Positions 31,720 through 39,710 of a stretch of DNA of 64,000 nt are shown here, piece after piece. Source of the stretch: Komagataeibacter swingsii (lineage in GTDB: Bacteria > Pseudomonadota > Alphaproteobacteria > Acetobacterales > Acetobacteraceae); NCBI RefSeq assembly GCF_003207895.1, contig NZ_NKUB01000012.1, forward strand, positions 1 through 64,000, given 5' to 3'. The notes below the pieces were generated by a model. It ran no database searches and was not told the DNA's origin. It saw only the letters and a program-made list of their open reading frames with translations. Made by a program: the position numbers and the translations under genes. Positions within the stretch are counted from its first letter, which is position 1; every line of letters starts with the position of its first letter.

Positions 31720-31866
31720 TTATTGATGCTTAAAATCGCATATAAACGGTGCCTTGTGTAAAAAAATATATATGGACAGCCGTGGCCACGCGTATGCTTC
31801 CGTCACTTCGTCTTTGTGATCAATAATTCCCACTCGCTGAAGCGCCCTCACGGCGTTGATCTTCAC
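31720..31866 (-). pseudogene. Relic of a small antitoxin-like gene upstream of Fic
   Basis: From a GTG at 31866 the minus strand encodes KINAVRALQRVGIIDHKDEV followed by TEAYAWPRL and about 17 unrelated residues to a stop at 31720. This aligns with KRTAHAALLRMGIIDSKGAV plus TKEYTRDPRI in the intact small gene at 32910. About 25 N-terminal residues are missing, and the break coincides exactly with a copy of the 15-mer repeat. It is probably not functional, though a short product from the GTG is possible. Confidence 0.6.
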
Positions 31867-31982
31867 TGAGAACTGATGGTACGGATCAACTGCGGCGTGA
31901 TGGTTTCCTCCACTGGACAGTCAACTCTTCAGCATCCTCTCAGGACCACTGCGAGCCGTCCACACCGTCAGTTCTTAGTGAA
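31862..31982. mobile_element. 121-bp unit bounded by 15-bp inverted repeats
   Basis: TTCACTGAGAACTGA at 31862-31876 and TCAGTTCTTAGTGAA at 31968-31982 are inverted repeats with one mismatch. They enclose about 91 bases with no coding potential. The left end interrupts the antitoxin relic and the right end abuts the truncated mucR. This could be a MITE, a remnant of an insertion sequence or a recombination site. No transposase is present and I cannot name a family. Confidence 0.5.
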
Positions 31983-31991
31983 AATCAACAT

Positions 31992-32216
31992 CCTATGGCG
32001 TGACGCTTGAAGAATATCGGCGGAAGTGGGGACTTCCGTCTCATTATCCTATGGTCGCTCCCAATTACACAGTGCGCAGATCGGAACTTGCACGAGAAAT
32101 CGAATTGGGGCGAGACATAACGTCTGCTGCGACAGATTTTGATGATATGGGCAACGGAACCGGCATTGCCAGAGAGGTCGCAGGAGAAGCGTCGGGGCAG
32201 AAAGAAGGCTATCCAC
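31992..32216 (+). pseudogene. Truncated second copy of mucR
   Basis: From CCTATGGCGTGACGC the sequence follows the intact mucR closely (29520 onward), encoding TLEEYRRKWGLPSHYP, MVAPNYTVRRSELAREIELG and beyond. The N-terminal 86 codons are missing. Near the 3' end the frame shifts: the original ending RRGRKKA is present in another frame, so the stop is displaced to about 32275. It could be expressed as a short fragment only if a start is provided upstream. Confidence 0.8.
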
Positions 32217-32298
32217 CAAAAGCGGAGCGCGCCGTCAGACGAGGCGGCGTGGCTGTTCTTTTGATTCAGTCATGATGATGAACAGACGGCTGTCTACC

Positions 32299-32904
32299 TT
32301 ATATCCCGACGCTAGAGTCCGGCAGACGAAAGATTCCTTTTATACAATCCAGATTGCGGATTGCGATCTGCGTGTGTGTCTTTTCCCGGAAGGCGCTACC
32401 GGGATAGAGTTCGCCGCCTTCCTGGAAAAGGCCGCGCACCGTATCATAAGGTGCGAGATGAGACTCTGGGGCTTCAATAGAATCGTGAAGATACCTGATA
32501 ACAGCGCAGTCGAGGTTACGAAAAAGTTTATCACTATTTACGTCGTGCCGGGAATCACGGTTCACCGGCATCGGTATATCATCCGTGCTTAATGTCTCTC
32601 GCAGGCCTTCATAGGCGGTCTTGAGCATCTCTAGGTCTTCGCGTGTCGTTAAATCAAGACAGTTGCCCAGATCTACGACCAGACCAATAACGAACGGTTT
32701 GAAACCGGAATCCCTGCGCTGTTTCTGATATGCCCATTCTTGCGCACGTAACGGGTCGGACTCCCAGACATAGAAACCCGGTCCAAGCCAATCGTAGTCG
32801 GTCTCCGACGGAGTTGGTGCGCTTTCTCCGTTAATCAGTTTCCGGCCGACCTCTTCAGAACAACCATGATAACCGAGTACAAAAGATGTATGAAGAGCTG
32901 TCAA
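32299..32904 (-). CDS. ADP-ribosyltransferase-like (DUF3990-type) toxin candidate
   Basis: The product is 201 aa on the minus strand. It opens with FVLGYHGCSEEVGRKLI, followed by SETDYDWLGPGFYVWESDP and LRAQEWAYQKQRR. The YHG strand, the GxGFYVW strand and an acidic residue are arranged as in the ART fold of DUF3990-like toxins, which use NAD. The only start in frame is TTG at 32904, 5 bases after the upstream small gene, so translation is probably coupled to it. The target is unknown. It is convergent with the truncated mucR. Confidence 0.65.
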   Translation of the reverse strand: MTALHTSFVLGYHGCSEEVGRKLINGESAPTPSETDYDWLGPGFYVWESDPLRAQEWAYQKQRRDSGFKPFVIGLVVDLGNCLDLTTREDLEMLKTAYEGLRETLSTDDIPMPVNRDSRHDVNSDKLFRNLDCAVIRYLHDSIEAPESHLAPYDTVRGLFQEGGELYPGSAFREKTHTQIAIRNLDCIKGIFRLPDSSVGI

Positions 32905-32909
32905 CGCAG

Positions 32910-33089
32910 TTACGCTTTAAGCATGCCCTCAATGCGTGGGTCACGCGTGTACTCTTTGGTAACCGCGCCTTTGCTATCGATAATCCCCATTCGCAGCAAA
33001 GCCGCATGGGCTGTCCGCTTGCTCTTCGTGTTCGCAAGGGTCTGCTTTCTTATTGCTGCCAGAGCAACCTGATGGGAGTTCAGCTTCAT
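32910..33089 (-). CDS. Small antitoxin-like partner of the ART-like toxin
   Basis: The product is 59 aa: MKLNSHQVALAAIRKQTLAN, then TKSKRTAHAALLRMGIIDSK and GAVTKEYTRDPRIEGMLKA. It is basic at the start and helical. Its stop is 5 bases before the toxin start, the usual antitoxin-first order. A related relic precedes the Fic gene. The product could neutralise the toxin or bind its promoter; neither is shown. A start further upstream at 33125 is possible but has no ribosome site. Confidence 0.6.
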   Translation of the reverse strand: MKLNSHQVALAAIRKQTLANTKSKRTAHAALLRMGIIDSKGAVTKEYTRDPRIEGMLKA

Positions 33090-33131
33090 GGTGCTACATA
33101 TAAGGCAGCCAAGTGAAGAAGTCACCCTGTT

Positions 33132-34436
33132 TTATCTCAGCCTGCCTGATGGAAAAGGCGGCATCCGGCTCCCTGTTGTCGCATCCCATGACCACCATCC
33201 ACCCGCTCCGAAGGTCGCGTCGTAGTAATTTTCCTTTTCGGCTCGTCTGGTAGTGTAGGCCTCGTCCGTGCGACCGAAAACTTCCATTGGATATCCGTCA
33301 TTCCGCGCCGTGTCCTGCAGGATGAAATCCGGGAAAACGAGATCCCGTTCCGCGTCGAAACGCAGTGGTTTTTCGAATGCGCGTCCCGCTGCCACGAGGG
33401 CATCGGCTACCGCCAGTTCATGGCCGCTTTCGAAAGGAAGCATGCTGCGAGAGACGGTCATCAGGGCACCGGTCCTGACTTCCGCCTGGATCCAGCCCTT
33501 CCATCGGCTATTGGGCGTTCCGATGTTTCGTGCCGTCACATAGAGCAACGCCACAACATGTGCCTGCCGCGCCGCTTCGGGCAGGGCGAGTGTGGCTGCC
33601 GCCAGTTGGTGCGACCGGACAAGACGGTTCCTCTCGGCAGCAGGCACTGTCAGAAAGCAGCGGTAACCGTTGCGCTGACCGCTCAGGGCCATCGTGAAAT
33701 TGCCCCTGGGATCTGGTTCCAGAGCCTCCACGAACCCGATCAGGAACAGATGGTTTTCCTGTCCTTCTGTCCTGACAACGGTATGGAGACGCCGTCCGAA
33801 CTTTTCATGCCCTGGGGCAACAGGACAGAGAAGATCGGAGATCAGTCTGCCCTGCGCCCGGATCCGGGTTCCGGCAGAGGCGATCCGGCCCAGGGCGACC
33901 GTCGGTGTGCGGTGTCCGGCGAATTGTGGCCGCCATTCGGTCAGCCCCGCCCGCTCCCACAGGAGATGGAGCAGCCCGAGAGGCGTCATCCGGCGCTGTC
34001 GCGCCTGTCCGGGCCGATCTGAAGCAGGCAGCGGCGTGTCATCGACTGGCCGGGGTGGTCCCTTGCGGCGCAGGCCGATCGACAGGGTCACAGCGACATC
34101 CCCATCCTCACACTCGCGAATTACGCTATTTACATAGCTGGCGCGCCCACTTTTCTCCGGATCAGGCTTGTAGAACGGGCATGTCTTTTCATGCAGCGGC
34201 CCTTCATTTGGCCAGACGGCGAGGTGATAACTGTGACTGTCCGCCCGGTAACGGATCTGTAGAGGTAGTACGGCGCCGCGATGCTGGCATAGGCATCGCG
34301 CCTTGTCAGAACGCTCCGCGCTCCGGCTCTCATCATATTTTGCCTTCAGGCGGCGTTCCCACCGCGCCGGGTCGGTCCGGCGCCATTCGAGCTGGAACCT
34401 TTCCCCGCCGGGAAGGATGATGATCGTGCCCGTCAT
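33132..34436 (-). CDS. DUF1173 family protein
   Basis: The product is 434 aa on the minus strand. Features are RCLCQHRGAVLPLQIRYRAD and HEKTCPFYKPDPEKSGRASY, giving paired Cys motifs (C.C..., and TC) near residues 48-90. A C-terminal segment FPDFILQDTARND..PMEVFG looks like a nuclease- or transglutaminase-type strand pair. DUF1173 genes are regularly found beside type IV secretion genes on alphaproteobacterial plasmids. The start overlaps the dotL stop in ATGA, so it is the last gene of the minus-strand tra operon. Function unknown. Confidence 0.78.
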   Translation of the reverse strand: MTGTIIILPGGERFQLEWRRTDPARWERRLKAKYDESRSAERSDKARCLCQHRGAVLPLQIRYRADSHSYHLAVWPNEGPLHEKTCPFYKPDPEKSGRASYVNSVIRECEDGDVAVTLSIGLRRKGPPRPVDDTPLPASDRPGQARQRRMTPLGLLHLLWERAGLTEWRPQFAGHRTPTVALGRIASAGTRIRAQGRLISDLLCPVAPGHEKFGRRLHTVVRTEGQENHLFLIGFVEALEPDPRGNFTMALSGQRNGYRCFLTVPAAERNRLVRSHQLAAATLALPEAARQAHVVALLYVTARNIGTPNSRWKGWIQAEVRTGALMTVSRSMLPFESGHELAVADALVAAGRAFEKPLRFDAERDLVFPDFILQDTARNDGYPMEVFGRTDEAYTTRRAEKENYYDATFGAGGWWSWDATTGSRMPPFPSGRLR

Positions 34437-36775
34437 GCCGAGGTTTTTTCTCGCAATATCCTGATCTGGGCGAGGATTTCCTTTTCGGTCATCCCGGTGC
34501 TGGCCGCGCCCTCCTTCGGTGCGCCTTTTGTCATCGCGTCCCTGACACCCAATATAAGCAGTGCCCGACGCCGGGCTATACCAGGCTGCCGGTCCACGCG
34601 GCGTTCAATGGCTTCAAGGCGTCCAAGCAGGTGACCGTCGATGGGAGGTATGGTGCGGGGCGGTGTCTGAAAACCGGGTTTCGGGGTGGAGGCAGCATCA
34701 CGCAGCATATAGGAAAACGGTGTCAGCATGTCTGTGCCGGCTGTGTGTTCATTCCCTTCATCGTCACTGGCGGTCGCAACCCGGCGTGGTGTGGCCGCGA
34801 CCGCTGCACCGATCTGTGCAAAATTGCGCAGGATGTCTTGAGAACCTGGACCGAGGCGGTCGACTGCTTCCTGGAGTGCGCGAACATCCGGCTCGTCGTG
34901 TACCGTGGTCAGTTCAGACTGAAACAGGCCGCCTTCGATCGTCGCGAGGAGGGCGAGTAACTGCTGGTCCGGGGGCACCCGATTCAGGTCCAGCGGCGCT
35001 GCAAGCATGACCGGCTGGGCCATGCGGATCGCGCCTGACCGCCCATTGACGGCGGCAAAGAACGTCTTCGAATGGACGATGCGACCGGCATACATCGTTA
35101 TGGCCTCGCCTTCGATGAGTGACTGAAGGTCTGCCCAGGGAATACGGGCGACTTCCCGGACTTCGGCACCCCGTCCTTCCCGGTAACTGCCAGCCGAGTT
35201 GCCTTCAAAATGCGTGGCCTGACTGACCTCGATCCGATCGGACTGCTTTTCGATCCACTCGCGCGTGCGCATGGCATCCTGCAGGCGCATGGCGTGGGTG
35301 AGGTTGGCGTTGCCGAGCAGGGTAAAGGCTTTGTCGCCGATGCGTGTCGTAAGACCCGGAAGATCCTGAAACCCCAGCCAGAACATGCAGTTCAGGCCGC
35401 GTCCCATGGCCAGCTGCCGGTCCATGCCGTCCGTGACGTAGGCGGAGAGTTCGTCGTAGAAAAAATGGAACGGCGCGTCGCCGCTGCCTGCCTTGAGCTT
35501 GAAGACCTGCTCGGCGGGGCCGTCGAGGCGGGCGCCAAGAAGCTGGGCCATGACGCCGCGACCGGCAGCAACCACGATCTTGCCCAGTCCGGCCAGCGTA
35601 TCCGATGAATTCTCCAACGCGGGCAGCGTGACGACGAGAATGCGGCGGTTCAGCACCACATCGCGCATGTCGATATCAGGGATCTGGGCACGGAATATGT
35701 GCCCGAGACTGACGCCAAGCTGTGTGAAGACCCGGGTGAAATACATCTTGGCGTAGCCATGCTGCTCGCTCGGTTTGTTTTCCTTCTGCTCATTCCAGGC
35801 CAGAGAGGAATCATATCCTGGCAGTTCGCCCAGATAGGCCTGGGCCGGATAGAGGATATCATCGGGAATTTCGGGAACGCTGATCTCGATGGGGTGATCG
35901 GAGCCGGGGTTGCGGATCAGGAACACACGATGGCGGGCCAGCGTGCCGATCCAGCGCAGTTCCATGGCGTAGCGCATGGTCTCGATGTTGATCGGCACGC
36001 CGTGCGTGTCGCGCATCCAGGTCAGCACCGGCGCGATCGTGCCGGCAAGGCCGACGGCACGGTCCCGAAAGACGCCGTTGGCGTCGTTGCTCGACGGCTC
36101 ACCGAGCTGGCTGACCAGCATTTCACGGATGGCGTCGGCATTGCCGGTCGCAAACGGATTGAACGTATTGGACTGGCGGATGCCGCTTGCGGTCAGAAAA
36201 TTGAGATTGAGCACCTGGTCGTCCAGCCCGAAGCGGCGGGCAAGCGCCAGCACATCCCCGTGGACCGTGTTGTCGCCCTTGCCGTCGATCAGGATGAACC
36301 CGGATCCATGCGCGAGAGGATTGGCCAGCAGGGAGATGGCGGATGTCGTTTTGCCTGCACCCGTTGTGCCGGGCACGGCGGCGTGTTGGCGCCCCGCGTC
36401 GGATGAAAGCCAGAGTTGCTGGCCGGTCAGTCCGTCCGTTCCAAGATATATGATGCCTGCCGCCGCTCGCGGCCGACGGGTTTTGGGATCAAGATCGTGT
36501 TTGTCCTTCAGGCCGGAATACCTGGGCAGATGAAAAGGCAGCACGGGCTGGCGGGTCATGACCCAGAGCGTCAGGCAGAGGGCGAGGGGAAAGGTGATCC
36601 CGACGATCGCGGGAGCCAGCACGCTGAGCCCTGCCAGAATCATGAGGGCGAACCCGGAACTGCTGGATTGCAGCTCTTCGGCGATCCGGACCGTGAAGGG
36701 ACGCGTGTCGCGATAGGTAGAGCCGTGTTTCAGTTGCTGGTGGACCTGCGGCCCGCCGATTTCGCGCTTCACCAT
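34433..36775 (-). CDS. dotL: Type IV coupling protein, DotL/IcmO/TrbC family
   Basis: The product is 780 aa. Two hydrophobic segments lie at about residues 42-73, followed by the Walker A motif VPGTTGAGKTT (134-144), FILIDGKGDN (Walker B-like strand) and a long ATPase domain with LNARTH-type and AMGRGLNCMFWLGFQDLPGL sequences. It is the hexameric inner-membrane ATPase that hands the relaxase-DNA complex to the secretion channel. The length matches DotL/TrbC of IncI plasmids. The C-terminal tail after about 690 is disordered. It is coupled by overlap to DUF1173. Confidence 0.93.
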   Translation of the reverse strand: MVKREIGGPQVHQQLKHGSTYRDTRPFTVRIAEELQSSSSGFALMILAGLSVLAPAIVGITFPLALCLTLWVMTRQPVLPFHLPRYSGLKDKHDLDPKTRRPRAAAGIIYLGTDGLTGQQLWLSSDAGRQHAAVPGTTGAGKTTSAISLLANPLAHGSGFILIDGKGDNTVHGDVLALARRFGLDDQVLNLNFLTASGIRQSNTFNPFATGNADAIREMLVSQLGEPSSNDANGVFRDRAVGLAGTIAPVLTWMRDTHGVPINIETMRYAMELRWIGTLARHRVFLIRNPGSDHPIEISVPEIPDDILYPAQAYLGELPGYDSSLAWNEQKENKPSEQHGYAKMYFTRVFTQLGVSLGHIFRAQIPDIDMRDVVLNRRILVVTLPALENSSDTLAGLGKIVVAAGRGVMAQLLGARLDGPAEQVFKLKAGSGDAPFHFFYDELSAYVTDGMDRQLAMGRGLNCMFWLGFQDLPGLTTRIGDKAFTLLGNANLTHAMRLQDAMRTREWIEKQSDRIEVSQATHFEGNSAGSYREGRGAEVREVARIPWADLQSLIEGEAITMYAGRIVHSKTFFAAVNGRSGAIRMAQPVMLAAPLDLNRVPPDQQLLALLATIEGGLFQSELTTVHDEPDVRALQEAVDRLGPGSQDILRNFAQIGAAVAATPRRVATASDDEGNEHTAGTDMLTPFSYMLRDAASTPKPGFQTPPRTIPPIDGHLLGRLEAIERRVDRQPGIARRRALLILGVRDAMTKGAPKEGAASTGMTEKEILAQIRILREKTSA

Positions 36776-36778
36776 GCG

Positions 36779-37384
36779 TCAGTCTTCCAGCCCGAAAGGA
36801 GATTTTCCCGTGTCGATCGTGGGCGCCACGGGAGCGGTTGGTGCCGTGGGGGAAACCGGCGCCGTCGGCGCTGTCTGCGCGCTACCTGGGGGTTGCGGAT
36901 AAGTGATGACAGGCCGCTGCGTCATGATGCGTCGTGCGGCATCGATTTCCGCGCTCGCCGGGTGACCGTCGGGATTGCCGACCACATTTCCATCGACCGG
37001 CATGCGCGCGCCCGGCACATAGGTTGAGCGGACCCCTGGCGCGCCTTCGTCCGTCATGGGCGCGCCGGAGAGTGGGGGTAGAATTGCAGGCGGCCGTAGC
37101 ATGCCAGTGGGCCCCGTGTCGGGAACGGCGCGGTCGGAAACCATGGCCTGACGTGTGCCGATGATCAGGATGGCGGCCAGCCCCCCGGCGATGAGCGCGG
37201 GCAATGCTTTTTTCAGGCGCCCGCGCCGTGCTGCTGCCGCTTCTGGTAAAGTCGGTGCCGCATCGCTCGTCTCCGTCTGCCCGAAATCAGATTCGATATG
37301 AAGATGGAGGGGCTGTAAGCCTGTCCCGTCGAGTTCAATGGTGATGGGCGCCCGGCCATCAGCGTGGAGGATGATACGGGTCAT
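36779..37384 (-). CDS. Single-span membrane protein between dotM and dotL, 201 aa
   Basis: The ATG at 37384 starts MTRIILHADGRAPITIELDG; it overlaps the end of dotM by 26 bases. One membrane segment is ALPALIAGGLAAILIIGT at about residues 63-80. The rest is proline- and alanine-rich and likely periplasmic (TAPTAPVSPTAPTAPVAPT), a linker type seen in pilus and secretion proteins. No family recognised. Its place between dotM and dotL suggests it joins or regulates the coupling complex. Confidence 0.62.
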   Translation of the reverse strand: MTRIILHADGRAPITIELDGTGLQPLHLHIESDFGQTETSDAAPTLPEAAAARRGRLKKALPALIAGGLAAILIIGTRQAMVSDRAVPDTGPTGMLRPPAILPPLSGAPMTDEGAPGVRSTYVPGARMPVDGNVVGNPDGHPASAEIDAARRIMTQRPVITYPQPPGSAQTAPTAPVSPTAPTAPVAPTIDTGKSPFGLED

Positions 37385-38540
37385 GGGAAGATCCTTGTGC
37401 TTCGGGCATCGGGCGCAGGATGGCGAGTGCGTTTTCAACCGCAGGGATGTAGATCGGACGCTGGTAGCGCCGCTCTTCGCTCCAGTGCGCACGCGCGCCA
37501 GCGGCCTCGATGCGGGGATTGGGATGAAGGTCTTCGGCCGGGATTTCAGCAGGAAAGCCGAGTGAGTGCAGCGCGTACCACAATGATCGGTCGATAAGCT
37601 TCACGATGGCGAATGAGGAGGGTGCCAGTACGCCCGCCTGACGCCGGGCTTCGTGCAGCAGGGTCATGAGCGCGGTCACGCTCCATCCGCTGCGCTCGCA
37701 GACCGTATCGATACAGTTTGTGATTTCCTTGTCCTGCAGGGCAGAGCGGGCGCTTCGCACAACGGACTCTGGCACCGTAAGCGGCGCCAGCGGACCATGG
37801 GGACCATCAAGGCCAGCGTCGGCCAGGCCGGCAGAGAGTTCACCAAGCAGGGCGAGGGCTTCCCGGCGCCTCTGGAGGTAGTGCATCGCAAAGGCAACGA
37901 GAAGCACCTGTTCAACAGGGGATGCGGCGTTGATGCTGGACCAGTGGCGGCCCAACTGGCGCGTGAACGCCTCGAGCGCGCCGGTTTCACTGTAGCGGTC
38001 CTGTGCATCGACAGCGAAGCGCGCGCCCCATTCGGCACGTGTCAGGGCCGGGTCCGCGGGCAGGGGAATACCATCCGTAGGCGTTACAAGCCTGTCCAGT
38101 CGACGTCGGACGAAGCCTTTCAGCGTCGGAAACATTTCTGCCTGGACCGCGATCAGACCTTCCAGATCGAGCGCTTTTGCAAATCGGCCGGGGGCAGCAC
38201 GCCACATGCATAACCCGCCCAGGAGGGCAATCACGATGGCCAGCGGCCATTTCAGGGCATTGCCCAGGATTGCAAGGCCATAATAAAGCTGGATTGCCCG
38301 CACCAGATCCGGTCGATATTGCGCGGCCTGCAACTGGAAACGCAGGCGCATCAGGTCAGGATTAGACGTATGCAGCAGGTTGATCTGCCCCAGCATGGCC
38401 CGCAGATAGAAGGCTGTGATCTGCGTATGCCACAGGCTCCAGGCCATGTAGCTGAACAGCAGGACCCCGACGATGATGATGATCGAGGAAAAGAGCAGAT
38501 AGTCATCGCTGGATGACCATGGGACGCGGCTCGTGCTCAT
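37359..38540 (-). CDS. dotM: DotM/IcmP/TrbA family coupling-complex protein
   Basis: The product is 393 aa. Membrane segments lie at about residues 12-34 and 92-112. The soluble part contains LTRAEWGARFAVDAQDRYSE and a C-terminal LIDRSLWYALHSLGFPAEIP plus EAAGARAHWSEERRYQRPIY, the IcmP/TrbA hallmarks. DotM partners DotL in the type IVB coupling complex. The start overlaps the transglycosylase stop in ATGA. Confidence 0.9.
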   Translation of the reverse strand: MSTSRVPWSSSDDYLLFSSIIIIVGVLLFSYMAWSLWHTQITAFYLRAMLGQINLLHTSNPDLMRLRFQLQAAQYRPDLVRAIQLYYGLAILGNALKWPLAIVIALLGGLCMWRAAPGRFAKALDLEGLIAVQAEMFPTLKGFVRRRLDRLVTPTDGIPLPADPALTRAEWGARFAVDAQDRYSETGALEAFTRQLGRHWSSINAASPVEQVLLVAFAMHYLQRRREALALLGELSAGLADAGLDGPHGPLAPLTVPESVVRSARSALQDKEITNCIDTVCERSGWSVTALMTLLHEARRQAGVLAPSSFAIVKLIDRSLWYALHSLGFPAEIPAEDLHPNPRIEAAGARAHWSEERRYQRPIYIPAVENALAILRPMPEAQGSSHDPYHPPR

Positions 38541-39046
38541 GAGCGATCGTCCCTGTGGTTTCTGGCCATCATCGTGAGGGCGATGTCGTAGAAACGCCGG
38601 AGATAGGCATTGCCGTGGCGTGGGGTATGAGAGTGATAGAATGCCACGGCCTGCCAGAGGTCGCCGTGTGCTTCGTGCATCGCCTGACCAAGGATCCAGG
38701 CGCCTGCCTCAATATTGGCGCACGAACTGTCGCGCAGGGCTGCATATGTTTGCGCGGGCGTGCTGTGCCATCGCCTCGCGATGCGATCGACCCATGTCGT
38801 ATTGACCTGCATCGGCCCGAGATCCGCCGTGCCGTTACCGTTCGGGCTGACCATTCCGGGGCGGCCGGCCTCGACATAGAGGAGGACAAGCAGCACGCCA
38901 CGGGGCACACTAGAGATTTTTGCCGAAGCCTCCAGACAGGCTGCAATCTGGCGGCCATTTTCTTCGATGCTTGCGGCACTGGCGGTCGTGCTGGCGGCAA
39001 AAAGGGGAAACGCCCCGAGTGCCGCCAGAGCGAGGCGGGGGATCAT
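38537..39046 (-). CDS. VirB1-type lytic transglycosylase
   Basis: The product is 169 aa with an N-terminal signal peptide (MIPRLALAALGAFPLFAAST.ASA). The SLT fold is seen as GVLLVLLYVEAGRPGMVSPN, with the likely catalytic Glu in VEAG, then GTADLGPMQVNTTWVDRI, SSCANIEAGAWILGQAMHEA and WQAVAFYHSHTP. It opens the peptidoglycan for assembly of the transfer channel. It overlaps both neighbours by 4 bases. A second, different transglycosylase lies at 20747. Confidence 0.88.
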   Translation of the reverse strand: MIPRLALAALGAFPLFAASTTASAASIEENGRQIAACLEASAKISSVPRGVLLVLLYVEAGRPGMVSPNGNGTADLGPMQVNTTWVDRIARRWHSTPAQTYAALRDSSCANIEAGAWILGQAMHEAHGDLWQAVAFYHSHTPRHGNAYLRRFYDIALTMMARNHRDDRS

Positions 39047-39465
39047 GTCGCCCCCTGCAAGGTCGGCGCAACATCAGCGATCCGGCCATGGGCTTCGCCC
39101 CAAAAGTCGATCAGATGATTGAGGACCAGCGCGTCGTCCATCTCCGCAAGCCTCATCGTGACATCGATCAGACATAACATCACGACCGTAAATGAACCGG
39201 CGCGCACCTTGCGGACGGCATAGCCGAGCGCGCTGTCGGGCGTCCTGCTGACATCAAGGGCAAAGCCCGTTCCCGTCAGTTCCAGCCACAGGGTTTCGGC
39301 ACTGATCAGGAAAACGGGCAGATAGGCTTCAGGGTGTGCCGCGTCAGCCGGTGATACGACCACCCGTTTTCCGGTGCCACGGTCCAGCAGTTCAATCGGC
39401 TTGCCGATTTCGGCCAGAAGCCGTGTCTGCGCCGCACTGATCGCCGCCAGGTCGATCGCGCTCAT
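39043..39465 (-). CDS. Hypothetical tra-operon protein, 140 aa
   Basis: The start at 39465 (MSAIDLAAISAAQTRLLAEI) overlaps the icmT stop in ATGA. The product is mixed alpha/beta with FLISAETLWLELTGTGFALD and AGSFTVVMLCLIDVTMRLAE; it has no signal peptide. It may correspond by position to small TraL-like proteins in IncI operons, but sequence does not settle that. Confidence 0.6.
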   Translation of the reverse strand: MSAIDLAAISAAQTRLLAEIGKPIELLDRGTGKRVVVSPADAAHPEAYLPVFLISAETLWLELTGTGFALDVSRTPDSALGYAVRKVRAGSFTVVMLCLIDVTMRLAEMDDALVLNHLIDFWGEAHGRIADVAPTLQGAT

Positions 39466-39710
39466 GAGAACCGCCTCCTTTGCCATGTCGGCAGGGCGGT
39501 GCGGACCGGCCCGATGAGGAAGCGTCGTATGGAGCGTATCGCGGCCGGCAGCGTCAGCCCGAAAAACGAGATCGTCCCGAAAAACACCACGCCGAAGACC
39601 CCGATCAGCAGGGTGGTGAGGCTCCAGTGTGTCACGGAGATGAGAATGGGAAAGCAGCTGCGGGCATCGAGAATGAAAACCCGGACAGGATAGGCCGTTG
39701 CACGCCACAT
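39462..39710 (-). CDS. icmT: IcmT/TraK family protein
   Basis: The product is 82 aa with the IcmT layout: MWRATAYPVRVFILDARSCF, then PILISVTHWSLTTLLIGVFG, then a second hydrophobic stretch and a basic C-terminus (RRFLIGPVRTALPTWQRRRF). In IncI plasmids this is TraK, in Legionella IcmT; both are small membrane proteins needed for transfer. The start overlaps the dotB stop in TGATG. Confidence 0.88.
   Translation of the reverse strand: MWRATAYPVRVFILDARSCFPILISVTHWSLTTLLIGVFGVVFFGTISFFGLTLPAAIRSIRRFLIGPVRTALPTWQRRRFS

Noticed and set aside
31862-31982. A complete insertion sequence
   Set aside because: The unit is only 121 bp, encodes nothing and no target duplication is evident, so only a MITE-like or relic label is justified.
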